DNA of 12,391 nt from QHXW01 sp035297145 (lineage in GTDB: Bacteria > Acidobacteriota > Terriglobia > Bryobacterales > Bryobacteraceae): contig DATGZN010000089.1 in assembly GCA_035297145.1 (NCBI GenBank), positions 1 to 12,391 on the forward strand. The letters are read 5' to 3'. Every line of letters starts with the position of its first letter. Within the stretch, counting starts at the first letter, position 1. Made by a program: the position numbers and the translations under genes. Shown piece by piece: positions 1 through 7,314 of the stretch. The notes under the pieces are model-generated. The model made no database searches. It was given only the letters and a program-made list of their open reading frames with translations, and was not told where the DNA came from.

Positions 1-1056
1 GGCGGGTTGCTCTCCAGCAGAGCCCACCTCCGCTTCGCCAGCCACCCTCATTCTGTTACGATTACATCCGTTCGTCTACGAGGTATCAGCGAACGGCAAT
101 CCGTCCCTGATTTCCGTGTCTCACCCGAGGGGCGCGGCGCAGAGGCTGTCCGGGATTTCGATATCTGGATTCCACTCTTCCAAACCTATTCATCGACAGA
201 ATTCCGCATCGGTGATGTCGCGTTCCGTACATTTACCAGGGAGATCATGGAAGAGTGGTGGGGGCGAATACCCTCCAAAGTCCGTGAAGATCCTTCGAGC
301 ATGGCAGCTCTTAACCATAGAAGGTCAGAACTTCAGGCCGGCTTGGCGGCTTGCGTTTCTGTTCGCGCGGAAAGGGGTAAAGCTGTCGAAATCGCGCAAG
401 CAAGAGCCCAGAACGCGACCGCTCTCTTGAGATTTCTGTCGCCAGCCAATCTTAATTCGCGCCTCACTAGCTATTGCACTCCGACCGTCGCGAGGGCACC
501 TCTAGAGCTGACAGAGGTGTTCATGAACGCTGATCGCATTGACCACATCAACCGGGGTCTCCAGGATCAGCGTGCGGTGGACTGGCACCTAGATCGAAGT
601 CTTCAATTACGGCCTGGAGTTTTGGAAAATCTGCATCGCCTAGCTCTGGACACGTCCACCGAGTTCCGCCGGAGCCTGTACGACGCGTTAATCCTGTATT
701 CCAGACAGACACTGGCCGTCGAGGTCTCTGACAAGCTCGTCTTCACCCTGTCCGCCCTCGAATCTATGCTGCTGAGAGACGCAAATGAGCCCATCCAAAA
801 GAACCTGGGAGAGCGCATGGCATTTCTGATCGGCCAAACGACCCAGGAGCGCAAGGACATTGTCAAAAACATTGACGAGGTCTATCGAATTCGTTCAGCT
901 TTTGTTCACCATGGCCAAACGTCGCGCCATGTGGAGACCGTCGATCGTTTTTTGGTGAATGCGTTGGCCACGTTTTCTAGACTGATGGACCTCTCCATAA
1001 ACTACCGAACGAAGGCAGCGCTGGTCGGAGCTTTGGAAGATTTGAAGATGTCGTAG
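1..1056 (+). CDS. HEPN domain protein (Apea-like HEPN), 5' end off the window
   Basis: The frame is open to the left edge; the first possible start in view is a TTG at 7 without a Shine-Dalgarno, so the gene probably begins upstream. Counting from that TTG there are 349 residues. The C-terminal third (about residues 215-345) is helical and reads like the Apea-type HEPN domain. It has a segment with LSALESMLL, then GERMAFLI, then YRIRSAFVHHG, in which R296 and H301 form the Rx4H signature found in HEPN ribonucleases. The N-terminal 200 residues match nothing I recognise. HEPN proteins of this kind are often RNA-cleaving or RNA-binding parts of phage defence, toxin-antitoxin or stress systems; a defence role here is inference. 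No partner gene is visible; the next gene, an exported phosphodiesterase, looks unrelated. The HEPN call is fairly secure, the function is not. Confidence 0.72.
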   Translation, partial: GGLLSSRAHLRFASHPHSVTITSVRLRGISERQSVPDFRVSPEGRGAEAVRDFDIWIPLFQTYSSTEFRIGDVAFRTFTREIMEEWWGRIPSKVREDPSSMAALNHRRSELQAGLAACVSVRAERGKAVEIAQARAQNATALLRFLSPANLNSRLTSYCTPTVARAPLELTEVFMNADRIDHINRGLQDQRAVDWHLDRSLQLRPGVLENLHRLALDTSTEFRRSLYDALILYSRQTLAVEVSDKLVFTLSALESMLLRDANEPIQKNLGERMAFLIGQTTQERKDIVKNIDEVYRIRSAFVHHGQTSRHVETVDRFLVNALATFSRLMDLSINYRTKAALVGALEDLKMS

Positions 1057-1197
1057 CCATCTCCCCGTGGCTGACTCGGTGCAATTTGAACACCCTCGAT
1101 CTAGTCTCGGAATTTCCCGAGCGGAATCCGTGGTCCTGTCGGGTTCCCTAGAGGTTTCTCGCCGGTGTCGTGGTCCTCGCTCGTGGGTAGCAAGTTG

Positions 1198-1203
1198 TAG
1201 AAT
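1198..1203 (+). promoter_or_regulatory. Candidate -10 element of the phosphodiesterase gene
   Basis: TAGAAT (5 of 6 matches to TATAAT) ends 11 bases before the ATG at 1215. There is no good -35 hexamer at 16-18 bases and no Shine-Dalgarno before the ATG. If this is the -10, transcription would start about 4 bases before the start codon, giving an almost leaderless mRNA. This is inferred from sequence alone. Confidence 0.3.
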
Positions 1204-1214
1204 TCTATGAACCC

Positions 1215-2516
1215 ATGAAATTCCTGGTTACGCTGGCAATGATTGCTGTCTTGTTCTCCCCCGCATTCGCGCAAGAGCCCGCGCAGCAGCGCATGGTGTT
1301 GATGATCAGCCTGGACGGCTTTCCCGCGTATTCCTTGGACGATCCGAGGCTTCCGATTCCCACGCTGCGCCACCTTATTGAAAACGGTGTGAGGGCACGG
1401 ATGACCACAGTCAATCCAACCATCACTTGGCCCAATCACACCACTATGGTGACGGGCGTTCGTTCCGACCAGCACGGCTTGTTGGCCAACGGAACGATCT
1501 CACGAACGGGCGGCTGGCCTCCGGTCAAGGTCGACGAGACGATCGACAAGGAAAAGATGGTTCACGCTCCAACCGTTTATGATGCTGCTTATAAAGCTGG
1601 GCTCACCACGGCGCAGGTGAACTGGGTGGCGATTAACCGAGCACCCACAATCACGTGGCCCTTCAGTGAGTGGCCATCGCCGGAGGGGCCAGTCGAACGC
1701 GAAATGATCCGCAAAGGGATCATCAGTGCCACCGATCTCGAAAACTTTGAGCGATCAAACATCCTTTTCCGCGACCAGATCTGGACGACGGCTGCTGTTC
1801 ACCTCATCCGCGAGCACAAACCTAATCTCTTGCTGTTTCATCTGCTTTCGCTTGATTCGGTGCACCACGAATATGGGCCAGGCAGCCTGGCTGCCTTGTC
1901 AGCCTTCGCGTTTTTGGATGCTTGCGTTGCCAGACTGCTCGAGGCCGTGAACGCCGCAGGCATGCGCGAGCACTCAACCTTCATCATAGTTTCCGACCAC
2001 GGATTCAAGAAATACACGAAACAGATTCGCCCTGCCGTGGCCTTAGCCGCCGCTAGCCTCGCAGGCGAAGCATACGTGCTCCCGGAAGGTGGATCCGCGT
2101 ATGTCTACTTCGATCAATCGAAAGCCGCGGAACTGACCCCGAAAGTGGTTCGGGCACTCGAAGGCGTCGAAGGCATCGACAAGATCATTGGCCCGGATGG
2201 TTTTGCGGTGCTTGGCTTGCCGCAGCCCGACCGAGACGTGCAAATAGGCCAACTGGTCCTCACTGCCAAGGACGGGTACTCGTTCTCGGGCTCCACCGGA
2301 GGTCCGGTTACGGCCGCCATTCCACAGCAAGCCGGCAGTCATGGATACTTGGCTACTGATCCGGACATGGACGCGATATTCATTGCGAGCGGGTATGGAG
2401 TCCGTGCCGGCGCCAGGGTAGAGAGGATTGCGAACGTCGACGTCGCGCCAACGGTCGCGAGACTTCTGGGAGTTTCTTTGCCCACTGCAAGCGGAAGACC
2501 GATTCCAATACAGTAA
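1215..2516 (+). CDS. Secreted nucleotide pyrophosphatase/phosphodiesterase (alkaline phosphatase superfamily)
   Basis: This 433-residue protein starts with a typical signal peptide (about residues 1-19, ending AFA|Q), so it acts in the periplasm or outside the cell. It carries the full two-zinc site of the NPP (type I phosphodiesterase/nucleotide pyrophosphatase) family. D34 lies in SLDG, and T71, the nucleophile, in TITWPNH. N91 lies in HGLLANG, followed by D213 and H217 in LDSVHHEYGP, D260 and H261 in SDHGF, and H375 in GSHGY. Length and residue order fit bacterial NPPs, which cleave phosphodiester or pyrophosphate bonds in nucleotides or related compounds; the substrate cannot be told from sequence. 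The ATG at 1215 is chosen because it gives the intact signal peptide. It looks monocistronic: the gene upstream ends 158 bases earlier and the next genes are on the other strand. Confidence 0.93.
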   Translation: MKFLVTLAMIAVLFSPAFAQEPAQQRMVLMISLDGFPAYSLDDPRLPIPTLRHLIENGVRARMTTVNPTITWPNHTTMVTGVRSDQHGLLANGTISRTGGWPPVKVDETIDKEKMVHAPTVYDAAYKAGLTTAQVNWVAINRAPTITWPFSEWPSPEGPVEREMIRKGIISATDLENFERSNILFRDQIWTTAAVHLIREHKPNLLLFHLLSLDSVHHEYGPGSLAALSAFAFLDACVARLLEAVNAAGMREHSTFIIVSDHGFKKYTKQIRPAVALAAASLAGEAYVLPEGGSAYVYFDQSKAAELTPKVVRALEGVEGIDKIIGPDGFAVLGLPQPDRDVQIGQLVLTAKDGYSFSGSTGGPVTAAIPQQAGSHGYLATDPDMDAIFIASGYGVRAGARVERIANVDVAPTVARLLGVSLPTASGRPIPIQ

Positions 2517-2580
2517 GACAGGGGCCGCCGACCGTCGACGCAACCTCACTTCTAATCCGACACGCCTTTATGCCAGAAGT

Positions 2581-2838
2581 TCAGCATGCGAGCAGATCCA
2601 CTCCGGAAAAGCGATTGCAGGCGTCGAGTAGCCTTTCCTGTCGTTCGATATCACGGGTGGCTGGGTTCGGAGTGCGAAGCCGCATGTGATAGAAGTACTC
2701 GCCCGTGACCGTTGCGGCCGGATCGTCGCTGACTGCGAGCCACACCTGCGTGCGGTACCCCGCGTCCAAATCGTCCGGCGCTCCCGGACCTCCCATCTTT
2801 GTCGCCACCCAGCCGGGCTCAAGAGCATTCGAGAGGAC
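2581..2838 (-). pseudogene. C-terminal remnant of a short-chain dehydrogenase/reductase (SDR)
   Basis: About 85 residues in one frame match the end of SDR-family oxidoreductases. They read SNALEPGWVATKMGG, then PDDLDAGYRTQVWLAVSDDP and TGEYFYHMR. PGWVATKM is the conserved stretch that follows the catalytic YxxxK region in this subgroup. The Rossmann glycine motif and the catalytic Tyr/Lys are absent. The frame stays open upstream to 2997, but that part runs through the 3' end of the metallohydrolase gene in another frame and shows no SDR similarity. This is therefore a 5'-truncated relic. It directly follows the metallohydrolase gene on the same strand, as if left behind by a deletion or insertion that removed the rest. 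Confidence 0.7.
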
Positions 2839-2927
2839 ACCCGATGCGTTGCGTGTTGGCAATACGGCGTCGAACGAGCCGGGCCTGTTCTTCTGATCGG
2901 CCGAGCTACGAGTTTCTTCCGCCGTCG

Positions 2928-5153
2928 CTACCTCAAATGCACTGGTTGAGTGAAGCCGCCGTTGCCGGCCGAGTCCCAAACCGCGAAACGAACCCATTTT
3001 TTTCCGGTGGCATCAAAGGGGATTTGGAACTGCCGGTTTCCGAACGGAGCGAGATCCGCGGCTGGGACCACCTGCCGGTTGGTTGTCTGGCCGTTTCCCC
3101 ACACTAGTTCTAGGAACTCGAGCGGAAACGTCCATTCGACATCAGCTTTGAAAACACGTTGTGCCCCTGTGCCCTCAACCTCAGACTTTCCGAACAGCAC
3201 CTCTCCGCTCGTGACGAAGAAATCCCCGGCGCGCATGGCCCGCAGGATCGGGCTCCAGTCTTCATCAAATTTCGGGACGCGATCCAGCTTCACGTAATTC
3301 ACGATGAGCTGAGGATAGGTCTCATCGTCGGGAAACTTCTGGTAGGTGTCGCCTTCGGCGATCATGTACTTGGCCGACGTCCAGTTGTTCATGTCGTCCA
3401 GCAACGCCAAGCATCGCGCTTCACACAGTCGCTGCTCTGATTGGTCCACCGGCAGCGATTGATACGACCCACCGAGAAAGCGGTCGCTCAGAAAGTGCGG
3501 CTTCTCACGAACGGCGTCTGGATATCCCGAAGACCCTTTCGCGCGCGGGTGCGCTTGCCAGATCAATCCCCGCTCGCCGCGCAGCATCTCCAACTCCTCG
3601 GCTGCCGATCCGACATGATACACACGACCGTACTCGGTGTTCTGTTCGACGGTCGGCTGCCCAGCCTGTCGAACATGAGTCCAGTAGACGGGCCGCGGGA
3701 AGATCATCGTGTAGTGGCCTCCCAGGAAAGCATCCGGCTCCTCGCCGGGCATGATTAGGAATGATCGATCAGAGTGGCGGCGGCAGCCCTCGAAATAGAC
3801 TTTTTGCTCCTTCAGCCGCAACGGTCCCGGATCGGACGGGTGCCCGTCGGAGTGGAAGTCGGACATCATGGCGATGTTGATCCCCAGCGCGCGAAAAACG
3901 GGAATCCAGGTAGGTTGCAAGTCGATTGTTCCCGCGTCCGACAATTGCTCGTTGAAATGAGTGTGGAAGTGGCTCACCAGCACTTGGTAGCCGGGCAACG
4001 GCTTGTAACGGTCGTCGTGGGTGAAGGCCAGCACCGATCGCTCTGTGGATTCGGCGTTTTCTGGACTCAGATAATAATAGACCGACATACGCTGCCAAGT
4101 CCCAGGCGGCGCATTGTACAACGCGAAATTCCCCAGGTTCGATCGCGACTGGTCGACGCGCCTTTTCCAAACCTCGTCGGATACCCCGTGCGGGCGGTAC
4201 TCCTCTTCATGTTCCGCCTGCCGTATTCCAGCCGAAAAAGACGTGTCGCTGTCTTTGCGATACCAGACATAGCCGAGATTTAACTCGATTTCGCGTGCGA
4301 AGAAGAATTTGTGCGGTGGAGGAAAAATGGCAAGGGATCCTGCGTCGGATTCGACGATCTCAAGCCGGTTACGCGCCCGAAGCGCGACGGGGTCGGAGTT
4401 ATTCGCGCCACCAAATTCATATAACTGCCAGGCGCGCGCAACATCCTGCCATCTCACGCGCGACTTCGTCGCGAAGCCCTTCAGTCCAGCGTTGTACTTG
4501 TAGGCCACCGAGGGCTCCTCCGTTTTGGCGATGGCCTCCTGTCGTAGCAGGTTGGTTCCTTTATACACGGTGAACCGCAATTGTCCCGAGAAGATACCCA
4601 TCTCGAGGCCCGGAAACGTCACCTCGATCCGAGCGCCGTTGGTCCTCACCTGACAGCCAGTCGCGTGATAGCTAGCTTTGGCTCGCCGGATCTCGTCCGG
4701 TTTGCGCGGCAGATCAGGATTGGTTCCCACGGTGCCCGGAATCTCGAGTGGGGCGTCCCAGAACGCATTCCACTTCTCCTTCTCCAGCAACTCGGCGGTC
4801 ACGGGGATGCCGAGTCGTCTCAGCGGCTCTAGTTGCTGCTCGGAAATGCGACGGCGCCCGCTAGTGACCTCGAATTCGGGCGTGAGATCGCGAGCCAACA
4901 CGGCCCATGCGCCGGTCGCATTTTGAACGGCGAGTTCCACAATGACAGGCTGGCCGTCGCGGATCGTGAAAAGCGTCCGCAATTGCCACCCTTGGGCGCC
5001 TTGCCAGGTGAGTTGCAGGCCCGCGCCACTCAGTGTCGCAGCCAGTCCGTTGGATTGCCGGTATTCGTTGAGATCGCAATTCAGACTGGCGGCCATTCCC
5101 CCTGTGCAGCCTAGAACGGCTGTGATTAATGCAGAGTGAATCTTCATGCGCAT
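2928..5153 (-). CDS. Exported CehA/McbA-like (PHP-type) metallohydrolase
   Basis: From the ATG at 5153 the protein has 741 residues. The N-terminus is basic then hydrophobic (MRMKIHSALITAVLGC...GMAAS), so it is exported. VLGC at residues 13-16 could be a lipobox, otherwise cleavage after GMAA is likely. A second in-frame ATG at 5147 is equally plausible, whereas the ATG at 5219 would place 22 polar residues before the signal. Residues about 20-330 are a beta-rich region I cannot assign. Residues about 390-540 carry PHP-like metal ligands: HFHTH (H395, H397, H399), SDFHSD (D432, H434, D436), MPGEEP (E471, E472) and AHPRA (H535). The C-terminus has WGNGQ and RFAVWDSAGNG, typical of these exported proteins. 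PHP-type enzymes hydrolyse phosphoester or, in the CehA/McbA group, carbamate-type bonds with bound metals; the natural substrate is unknown. The family assignment rests on motifs. Confidence 0.78.
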   Translation of the reverse strand: MRMKIHSALITAVLGCTGGMAASLNCDLNEYRQSNGLAATLSGAGLQLTWQGAQGWQLRTLFTIRDGQPVIVELAVQNATGAWAVLARDLTPEFEVTSGRRRISEQQLEPLRRLGIPVTAELLEKEKWNAFWDAPLEIPGTVGTNPDLPRKPDEIRRAKASYHATGCQVRTNGARIEVTFPGLEMGIFSGQLRFTVYKGTNLLRQEAIAKTEEPSVAYKYNAGLKGFATKSRVRWQDVARAWQLYEFGGANNSDPVALRARNRLEIVESDAGSLAIFPPPHKFFFAREIELNLGYVWYRKDSDTSFSAGIRQAEHEEEYRPHGVSDEVWKRRVDQSRSNLGNFALYNAPPGTWQRMSVYYYLSPENAESTERSVLAFTHDDRYKPLPGYQVLVSHFHTHFNEQLSDAGTIDLQPTWIPVFRALGINIAMMSDFHSDGHPSDPGPLRLKEQKVYFEGCRRHSDRSFLIMPGEEPDAFLGGHYTMIFPRPVYWTHVRQAGQPTVEQNTEYGRVYHVGSAAEELEMLRGERGLIWQAHPRAKGSSGYPDAVREKPHFLSDRFLGGSYQSLPVDQSEQRLCEARCLALLDDMNNWTSAKYMIAEGDTYQKFPDDETYPQLIVNYVKLDRVPKFDEDWSPILRAMRAGDFFVTSGEVLFGKSEVEGTGAQRVFKADVEWTFPLEFLELVWGNGQTTNRQVVPAADLAPFGNRQFQIPFDATGKKWVRFAVWDSAGNGGFTQPVHLR

Positions 5154-5161
5154 ATTGTATA
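5154..5161 (-). promoter_or_regulatory. Candidate -10 element of the metallohydrolase gene
   Basis: On the minus strand TATACAAT lies immediately before the first ATG (5153) and about 8 bases before the second (5147). No Shine-Dalgarno precedes either ATG and no clear -35 is found at the usual distance. If TATACA is the -10, transcription would start close to the ATG at 5147, giving a leaderless message. This is inferred from sequence alone. Confidence 0.25.
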
Positions 5162-5316
5162 AACGCGGAACGGCAACAGGCCGACCGACCCTGTCCTGTT
5201 TCCTCGAAGCGCGTCCCATCCCCGATCGGATTTGAGAACGATTGCTGCCTCTGCAACTTCCTCTAGGTCGGCGCGTCTAAACATGAAACAGAAGTGCAGG
5301 CGTGATCGGAGCGAAG

Positions 5317-5769
5317 ATGCTGGATTTGGTAAACCTCGAGCAGCGACTTGATTCGGATTTGAGTTTGAGCGCAGTTGCGGACACTGCCGCCGACGCTGTG
5401 GCGTTCTTGGTCCGGAGCGGAGACGCTCTGCGGTTCCTGAATAGCGCCAACGTTGTGTGTCGAGTTCTCCTAGGCCGCCAGCTTCTCGCGATTCAGGAGC
5501 GCCACCTATGGGAGTCGATGGAGCGGCCAATTGGCGATGGAGAGAGCGAAACTGGTGCCCGTTACCATGGCTTCGACGACTTCATGTCGCATGGTTTTCC
5601 CTCGGTCAGCGGGCTGAGCAAGCAAGTTGGCTACGCTTCCCTCAAGCTCGCACAGGCAGCGGTCTTCCGGAATATGTCGGAACCGGAGCTGCGAAAATTC
5701 GAGAACCTAGGGAATGCCTTCGCGCTAGTGAAGCTGGAGCGAAACGAGTTCGCATTGGTGAAGATCTAG
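5317..5769 (+). CDS. Hypothetical protein, N-terminal part of a probable frameshifted gene
   Basis: The ATG at 5317 is preceded by GGAG at 5308-5311 with 5-base spacing, a better start than the GTG at 5302. The product is 150 residues, acidic and mostly helical. It contains FDDFMSHGFPSVSGLSKQVGYASLKLAQ (residues about 90-117), reminiscent of a helix-turn-helix-like segment, then a SEPELRKFENLGNAFALVKLER stretch. The frame stops at 5767-5769, just where the frame of the following entry begins to look coding. The protein may normally continue through a -1 shift into that frame. I do not recognise a characterised family; proteins of similar build seem to occur in Solibacter-like acidobacteria, but this is from memory. 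It is divergent from the metallohydrolase, with a gap of about 160 bases between the two starts. Confidence 0.6.
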   Translation: MLDLVNLEQRLDSDLSLSAVADTAADAVAFLVRSGDALRFLNSANVVCRVLLGRQLLAIQERHLWESMERPIGDGESETGARYHGFDDFMSHGFPSVSGLSKQVGYASLKLAQAAVFRNMSEPELRKFENLGNAFALVKLERNEFALVKI

Positions 5770-5783
5770 TCGCTGCCGCACGG

Positions 5784-6065
5784 ATGCTCCCGGTAAGGGT
5801 GTTCCGGCAGATGATCGGCTTCGGAAAGATGGCGACCGTCGAATTCACGGTCGAGAGCAAGGACGATGCCCGCGTTCTGCAATCCATTGGGGATATTCTG
5901 AAGAGGGCCGACACGGATGCGCTGTTTAAGTTCCAAGAGGTACTCCAGCACGCCATGCTCCAAGCTGGCGGGAACGCGACGGATGCACTTGATTGCATCA
6001 TCGCTGCTTGCATCCATCAGTGGCGGCAAGAAGGGCTGGCCGAGTCGGAAGCCGTTCGTGCCTAA
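5784..6065 (+). CDS. Hypothetical protein, C-terminal part of a probable frameshifted gene
   Basis: From the ATG at 5784 this frame gives 93 residues, helical and well balanced. It runs through RQMIGFGKMATVEFTVES and ADTDALFKFQEVLQHAM, then GGNATDALDCIIAAC near the end. Another in-frame ATG lies at 5829. Neither ATG has a usable Shine-Dalgarno; the GGAAAG before 5829 abuts the codon. The same frame is open back to 5457, but that upstream part is rich in Arg, Trp and Pro and is clearly the shadow of the preceding reading frame. Protein-like character passes from one frame to the other near 5760-5770. The simplest reading is one gene of about 248 residues interrupted by a one-base deletion, a sequencing error or less likely programmed frameshifting. 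Two separate adjacent genes remain possible. Confidence 0.5.
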   Translation: MLPVRVFRQMIGFGKMATVEFTVESKDDARVLQSIGDILKRADTDALFKFQEVLQHAMLQAGGNATDALDCIIAACIHQWRQEGLAESEAVRA

Positions 6066-6126
6066 GTCCACTTGTTGGTTAGCGTCGGTCAAACACTCAC
6101 CAGATAGGCATTAATTTCAATCGTGC

Positions 6127-6144
6127 CGGCCCAGAGCCGGGCCG
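6127..6144. repeat. GC-rich hairpin after the 5784-6065 gene
   Basis: CGGCCC and GGGCCG form a perfect six-base inverted repeat around a six-base loop, 61 bases after the stop at 6065. No T-run follows on either side, so it is not a standard intrinsic terminator, though it could slow RNA polymerase or protect the 3' end. Confidence 0.35.
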
Positions 6145-6574
6145 ACCCTGTACATCGAGCCGACCACTCCGCGGCGCGCACCACCAGGTCTCGCCCCCTT
6201 GCGCACCGTGCTCACCCGCATCTTTGACCGGCTGGAGGGGCTGCCGCCTGGCTGCTCCCACCCGACTGCCGCATGGAGTTGGAGCTTGAAGAACTCGCGC
6301 GTAGTTACCAGGGCTGGAAGAAAAATCGTTCCACGCAGAAGCAGTGAACGAGCGCCCGCCCGTCACTCTCACCGCCGCCGATTTCAGCAAAGTGTAAACT
6401 CAAACCCGCTCGCACGGGACCATGATTGCCTGCCTTCGCTAGATCAGCCAGTTGCGGCGGATCGAAAATATTTGCCGTAGAAGGGTGGCAGAACAGGCAG
6501 CGCTTCCAGCCGATTCGGCTTATGTGTGGTTTCGCATGCTGAAAGTTTTCCACTCCCTCACGGGCAATTCGGCG

Positions 6575-6583
6575 TGTGGATAA
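6575..6583 (-). promoter_or_regulatory. Perfect DnaA-box 9-mer (TTATCCACA on the minus strand)
   Basis: The plus strand reads TGTGGATAA, the exact complement of the consensus DnaA box. It lies in the non-coding stretch upstream of the bactofilin gene. Looser matches are nearby (TTTTCCACT near 6547 and TTATCGACG near 6690). About 0.1 perfect copies would be expected by chance in a window this size, so one hit is suggestive but weak. No dnaA, dnaN or other origin genes are in the window. Confidence 0.3.
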
Positions 6584-6723
6584 CCAAAGACATCATTGAA
6601 CATGCTGAAAATTCTCGCTGACAATGTGGTAGGAATCCTGCGCAAGTGTCCACTGTGCTTGCCACGTTCGCATTCAGCCAGTGCAGCACATGAAACTTAT
6701 CGACGGCGAGCAGCACAGCTCTC

Positions 6724-7314
6724 ATGAGTATCTTCAACAAACGTAGCCGGGAAGAGGCTCCCACACCAGGGCCACGACAGGCGGCGGCTCCACCGGCGAA
6801 TCCGACAGAACCAACGAAGAAGGAGGCAACACCTTTGTCCACCATGCCCTTTAAAACCCCTGTGCCGGACGGTACACGCGCCCAGGCCAGCATCGGGAAA
6901 GCCGTGAAAATTAACGGCCAGATTTACAGCAAAGAAGACCTGTACGTTGACGGTGACGTGGAAGGAAGCATCGAACTCCAGGAGAACCGGCTGACCATCG
7001 GCCCCAACGGGAAGGTGCGTTGCCACATCAAAGCGCGCGAGGTCGTAATTTTGGGAAATGTTCAGGGTAACGTCGATGCCAGCGACAGGCTGGAAGTCCG
7101 CAAGGATGCCTGGGTGGTGGGCGACATCACGACGGCACGCATCGTGATCGAGGACGGTGCGTATTTCAAGGGAAACATCGATATCGTGAAGCCCGAACCG
7201 GCCAAGCCTAACGCCAGTTTGCAGCCCAAGCCGCAGCTTACGCTCGTCGCCGCCGCGGCCGCGGCCAACACCTCCGCCAATTCACAGAGCGCGCTGTGGC
7301 AGTCTGAATTTTAA
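6724..7314 (+). CDS. Bactofilin family cytoskeletal protein
   Basis: This 196-residue protein has the bactofilin (formerly DUF583) right-handed beta-helix core at about residues 56-160. The repeating pattern reads KAVKINGQIYSKEDLYVDGDVEGSI, then LTIGPNGKV, ILGNVQGNVDASDRLEV and ITTARIVIEDGAYFKGNIDI. A polar, Pro/Ala/Thr-rich N-terminal tail (residues 1-50) and an Ala-rich C-terminal tail with an eight-alanine run flank the core, as is usual in the family. Bactofilins polymerise without nucleotide into filaments or patches, often at the membrane, and organise cell-wall enzymes, stalks, shape or chromosome-segregation factors. The ATG at 6724 has no clear Shine-Dalgarno. A stand-alone MreB lies 424 bases downstream on the same strand, so a joint role in shape is a reasonable inference. 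Confidence 0.93.
   Translation: MSIFNKRSREEAPTPGPRQAAAPPANPTEPTKKEATPLSTMPFKTPVPDGTRAQASIGKAVKINGQIYSKEDLYVDGDVEGSIELQENRLTIGPNGKVRCHIKAREVVILGNVQGNVDASDRLEVRKDAWVVGDITTARIVIEDGAYFKGNIDIVKPEPAKPNASLQPKPQLTLVAAAAAANTSANSQSALWQSEF
7252..7265. repeat. 14-base GC palindrome in the bactofilin alanine run
   Basis: GCCGCGGCCGCGGC reads the same on both strands and encodes part of the poly-alanine tail of the bactofilin. It most likely follows from GCC/GCG alanine codons rather than from a binding site. Confidence 0.6.

Larger units (their letters stand above)
6066..6723. other. Gene-free stretch of about 650 bases before the bactofilin gene
   Basis: No reading frame here is convincing. Short overlapping frames on both strands (for example 6199-6480 + and 6305-6553 -) have arginine/serine-rich or histidine/cysteine-rich products without recognisable domains. 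The stretch holds a GC hairpin just after the upstream stop (6127-6144), one perfect DnaA-box 9-mer (6575-6583) and a direct repeat of ten bases, CATGCTGAAA, at 6535-6544 and 6601-6610. It may be a decayed gene region. The promoter of the bactofilin gene should lie near its right end, but I see no strong -35/-10 pair. Confidence 0.5.

Noticed and set aside
1101..1475. Minus-strand reading frame of 124 residues over the phosphodiesterase start
   Set aside because: It overlaps the clearly real signal peptide and active site on the plus strand and its product has no recognisable domain; it is a shadow.
5144..5530. Minus-strand reading frame of 128 residues between the metallohydrolase and the split gene
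   Set aside because: It covers the start of the plus-strand gene with a good Shine-Dalgarno at 5308, and its composition (Arg/Pro/Ser-rich) is that of a shadow frame.
5457..5760. Upstream half of the long plus frame that ends at 6065
   Set aside because: It is rich in Arg, Trp and Pro and lies out of frame over the better-supported frame 5317-5769; only the part after about 5763 looks coding.
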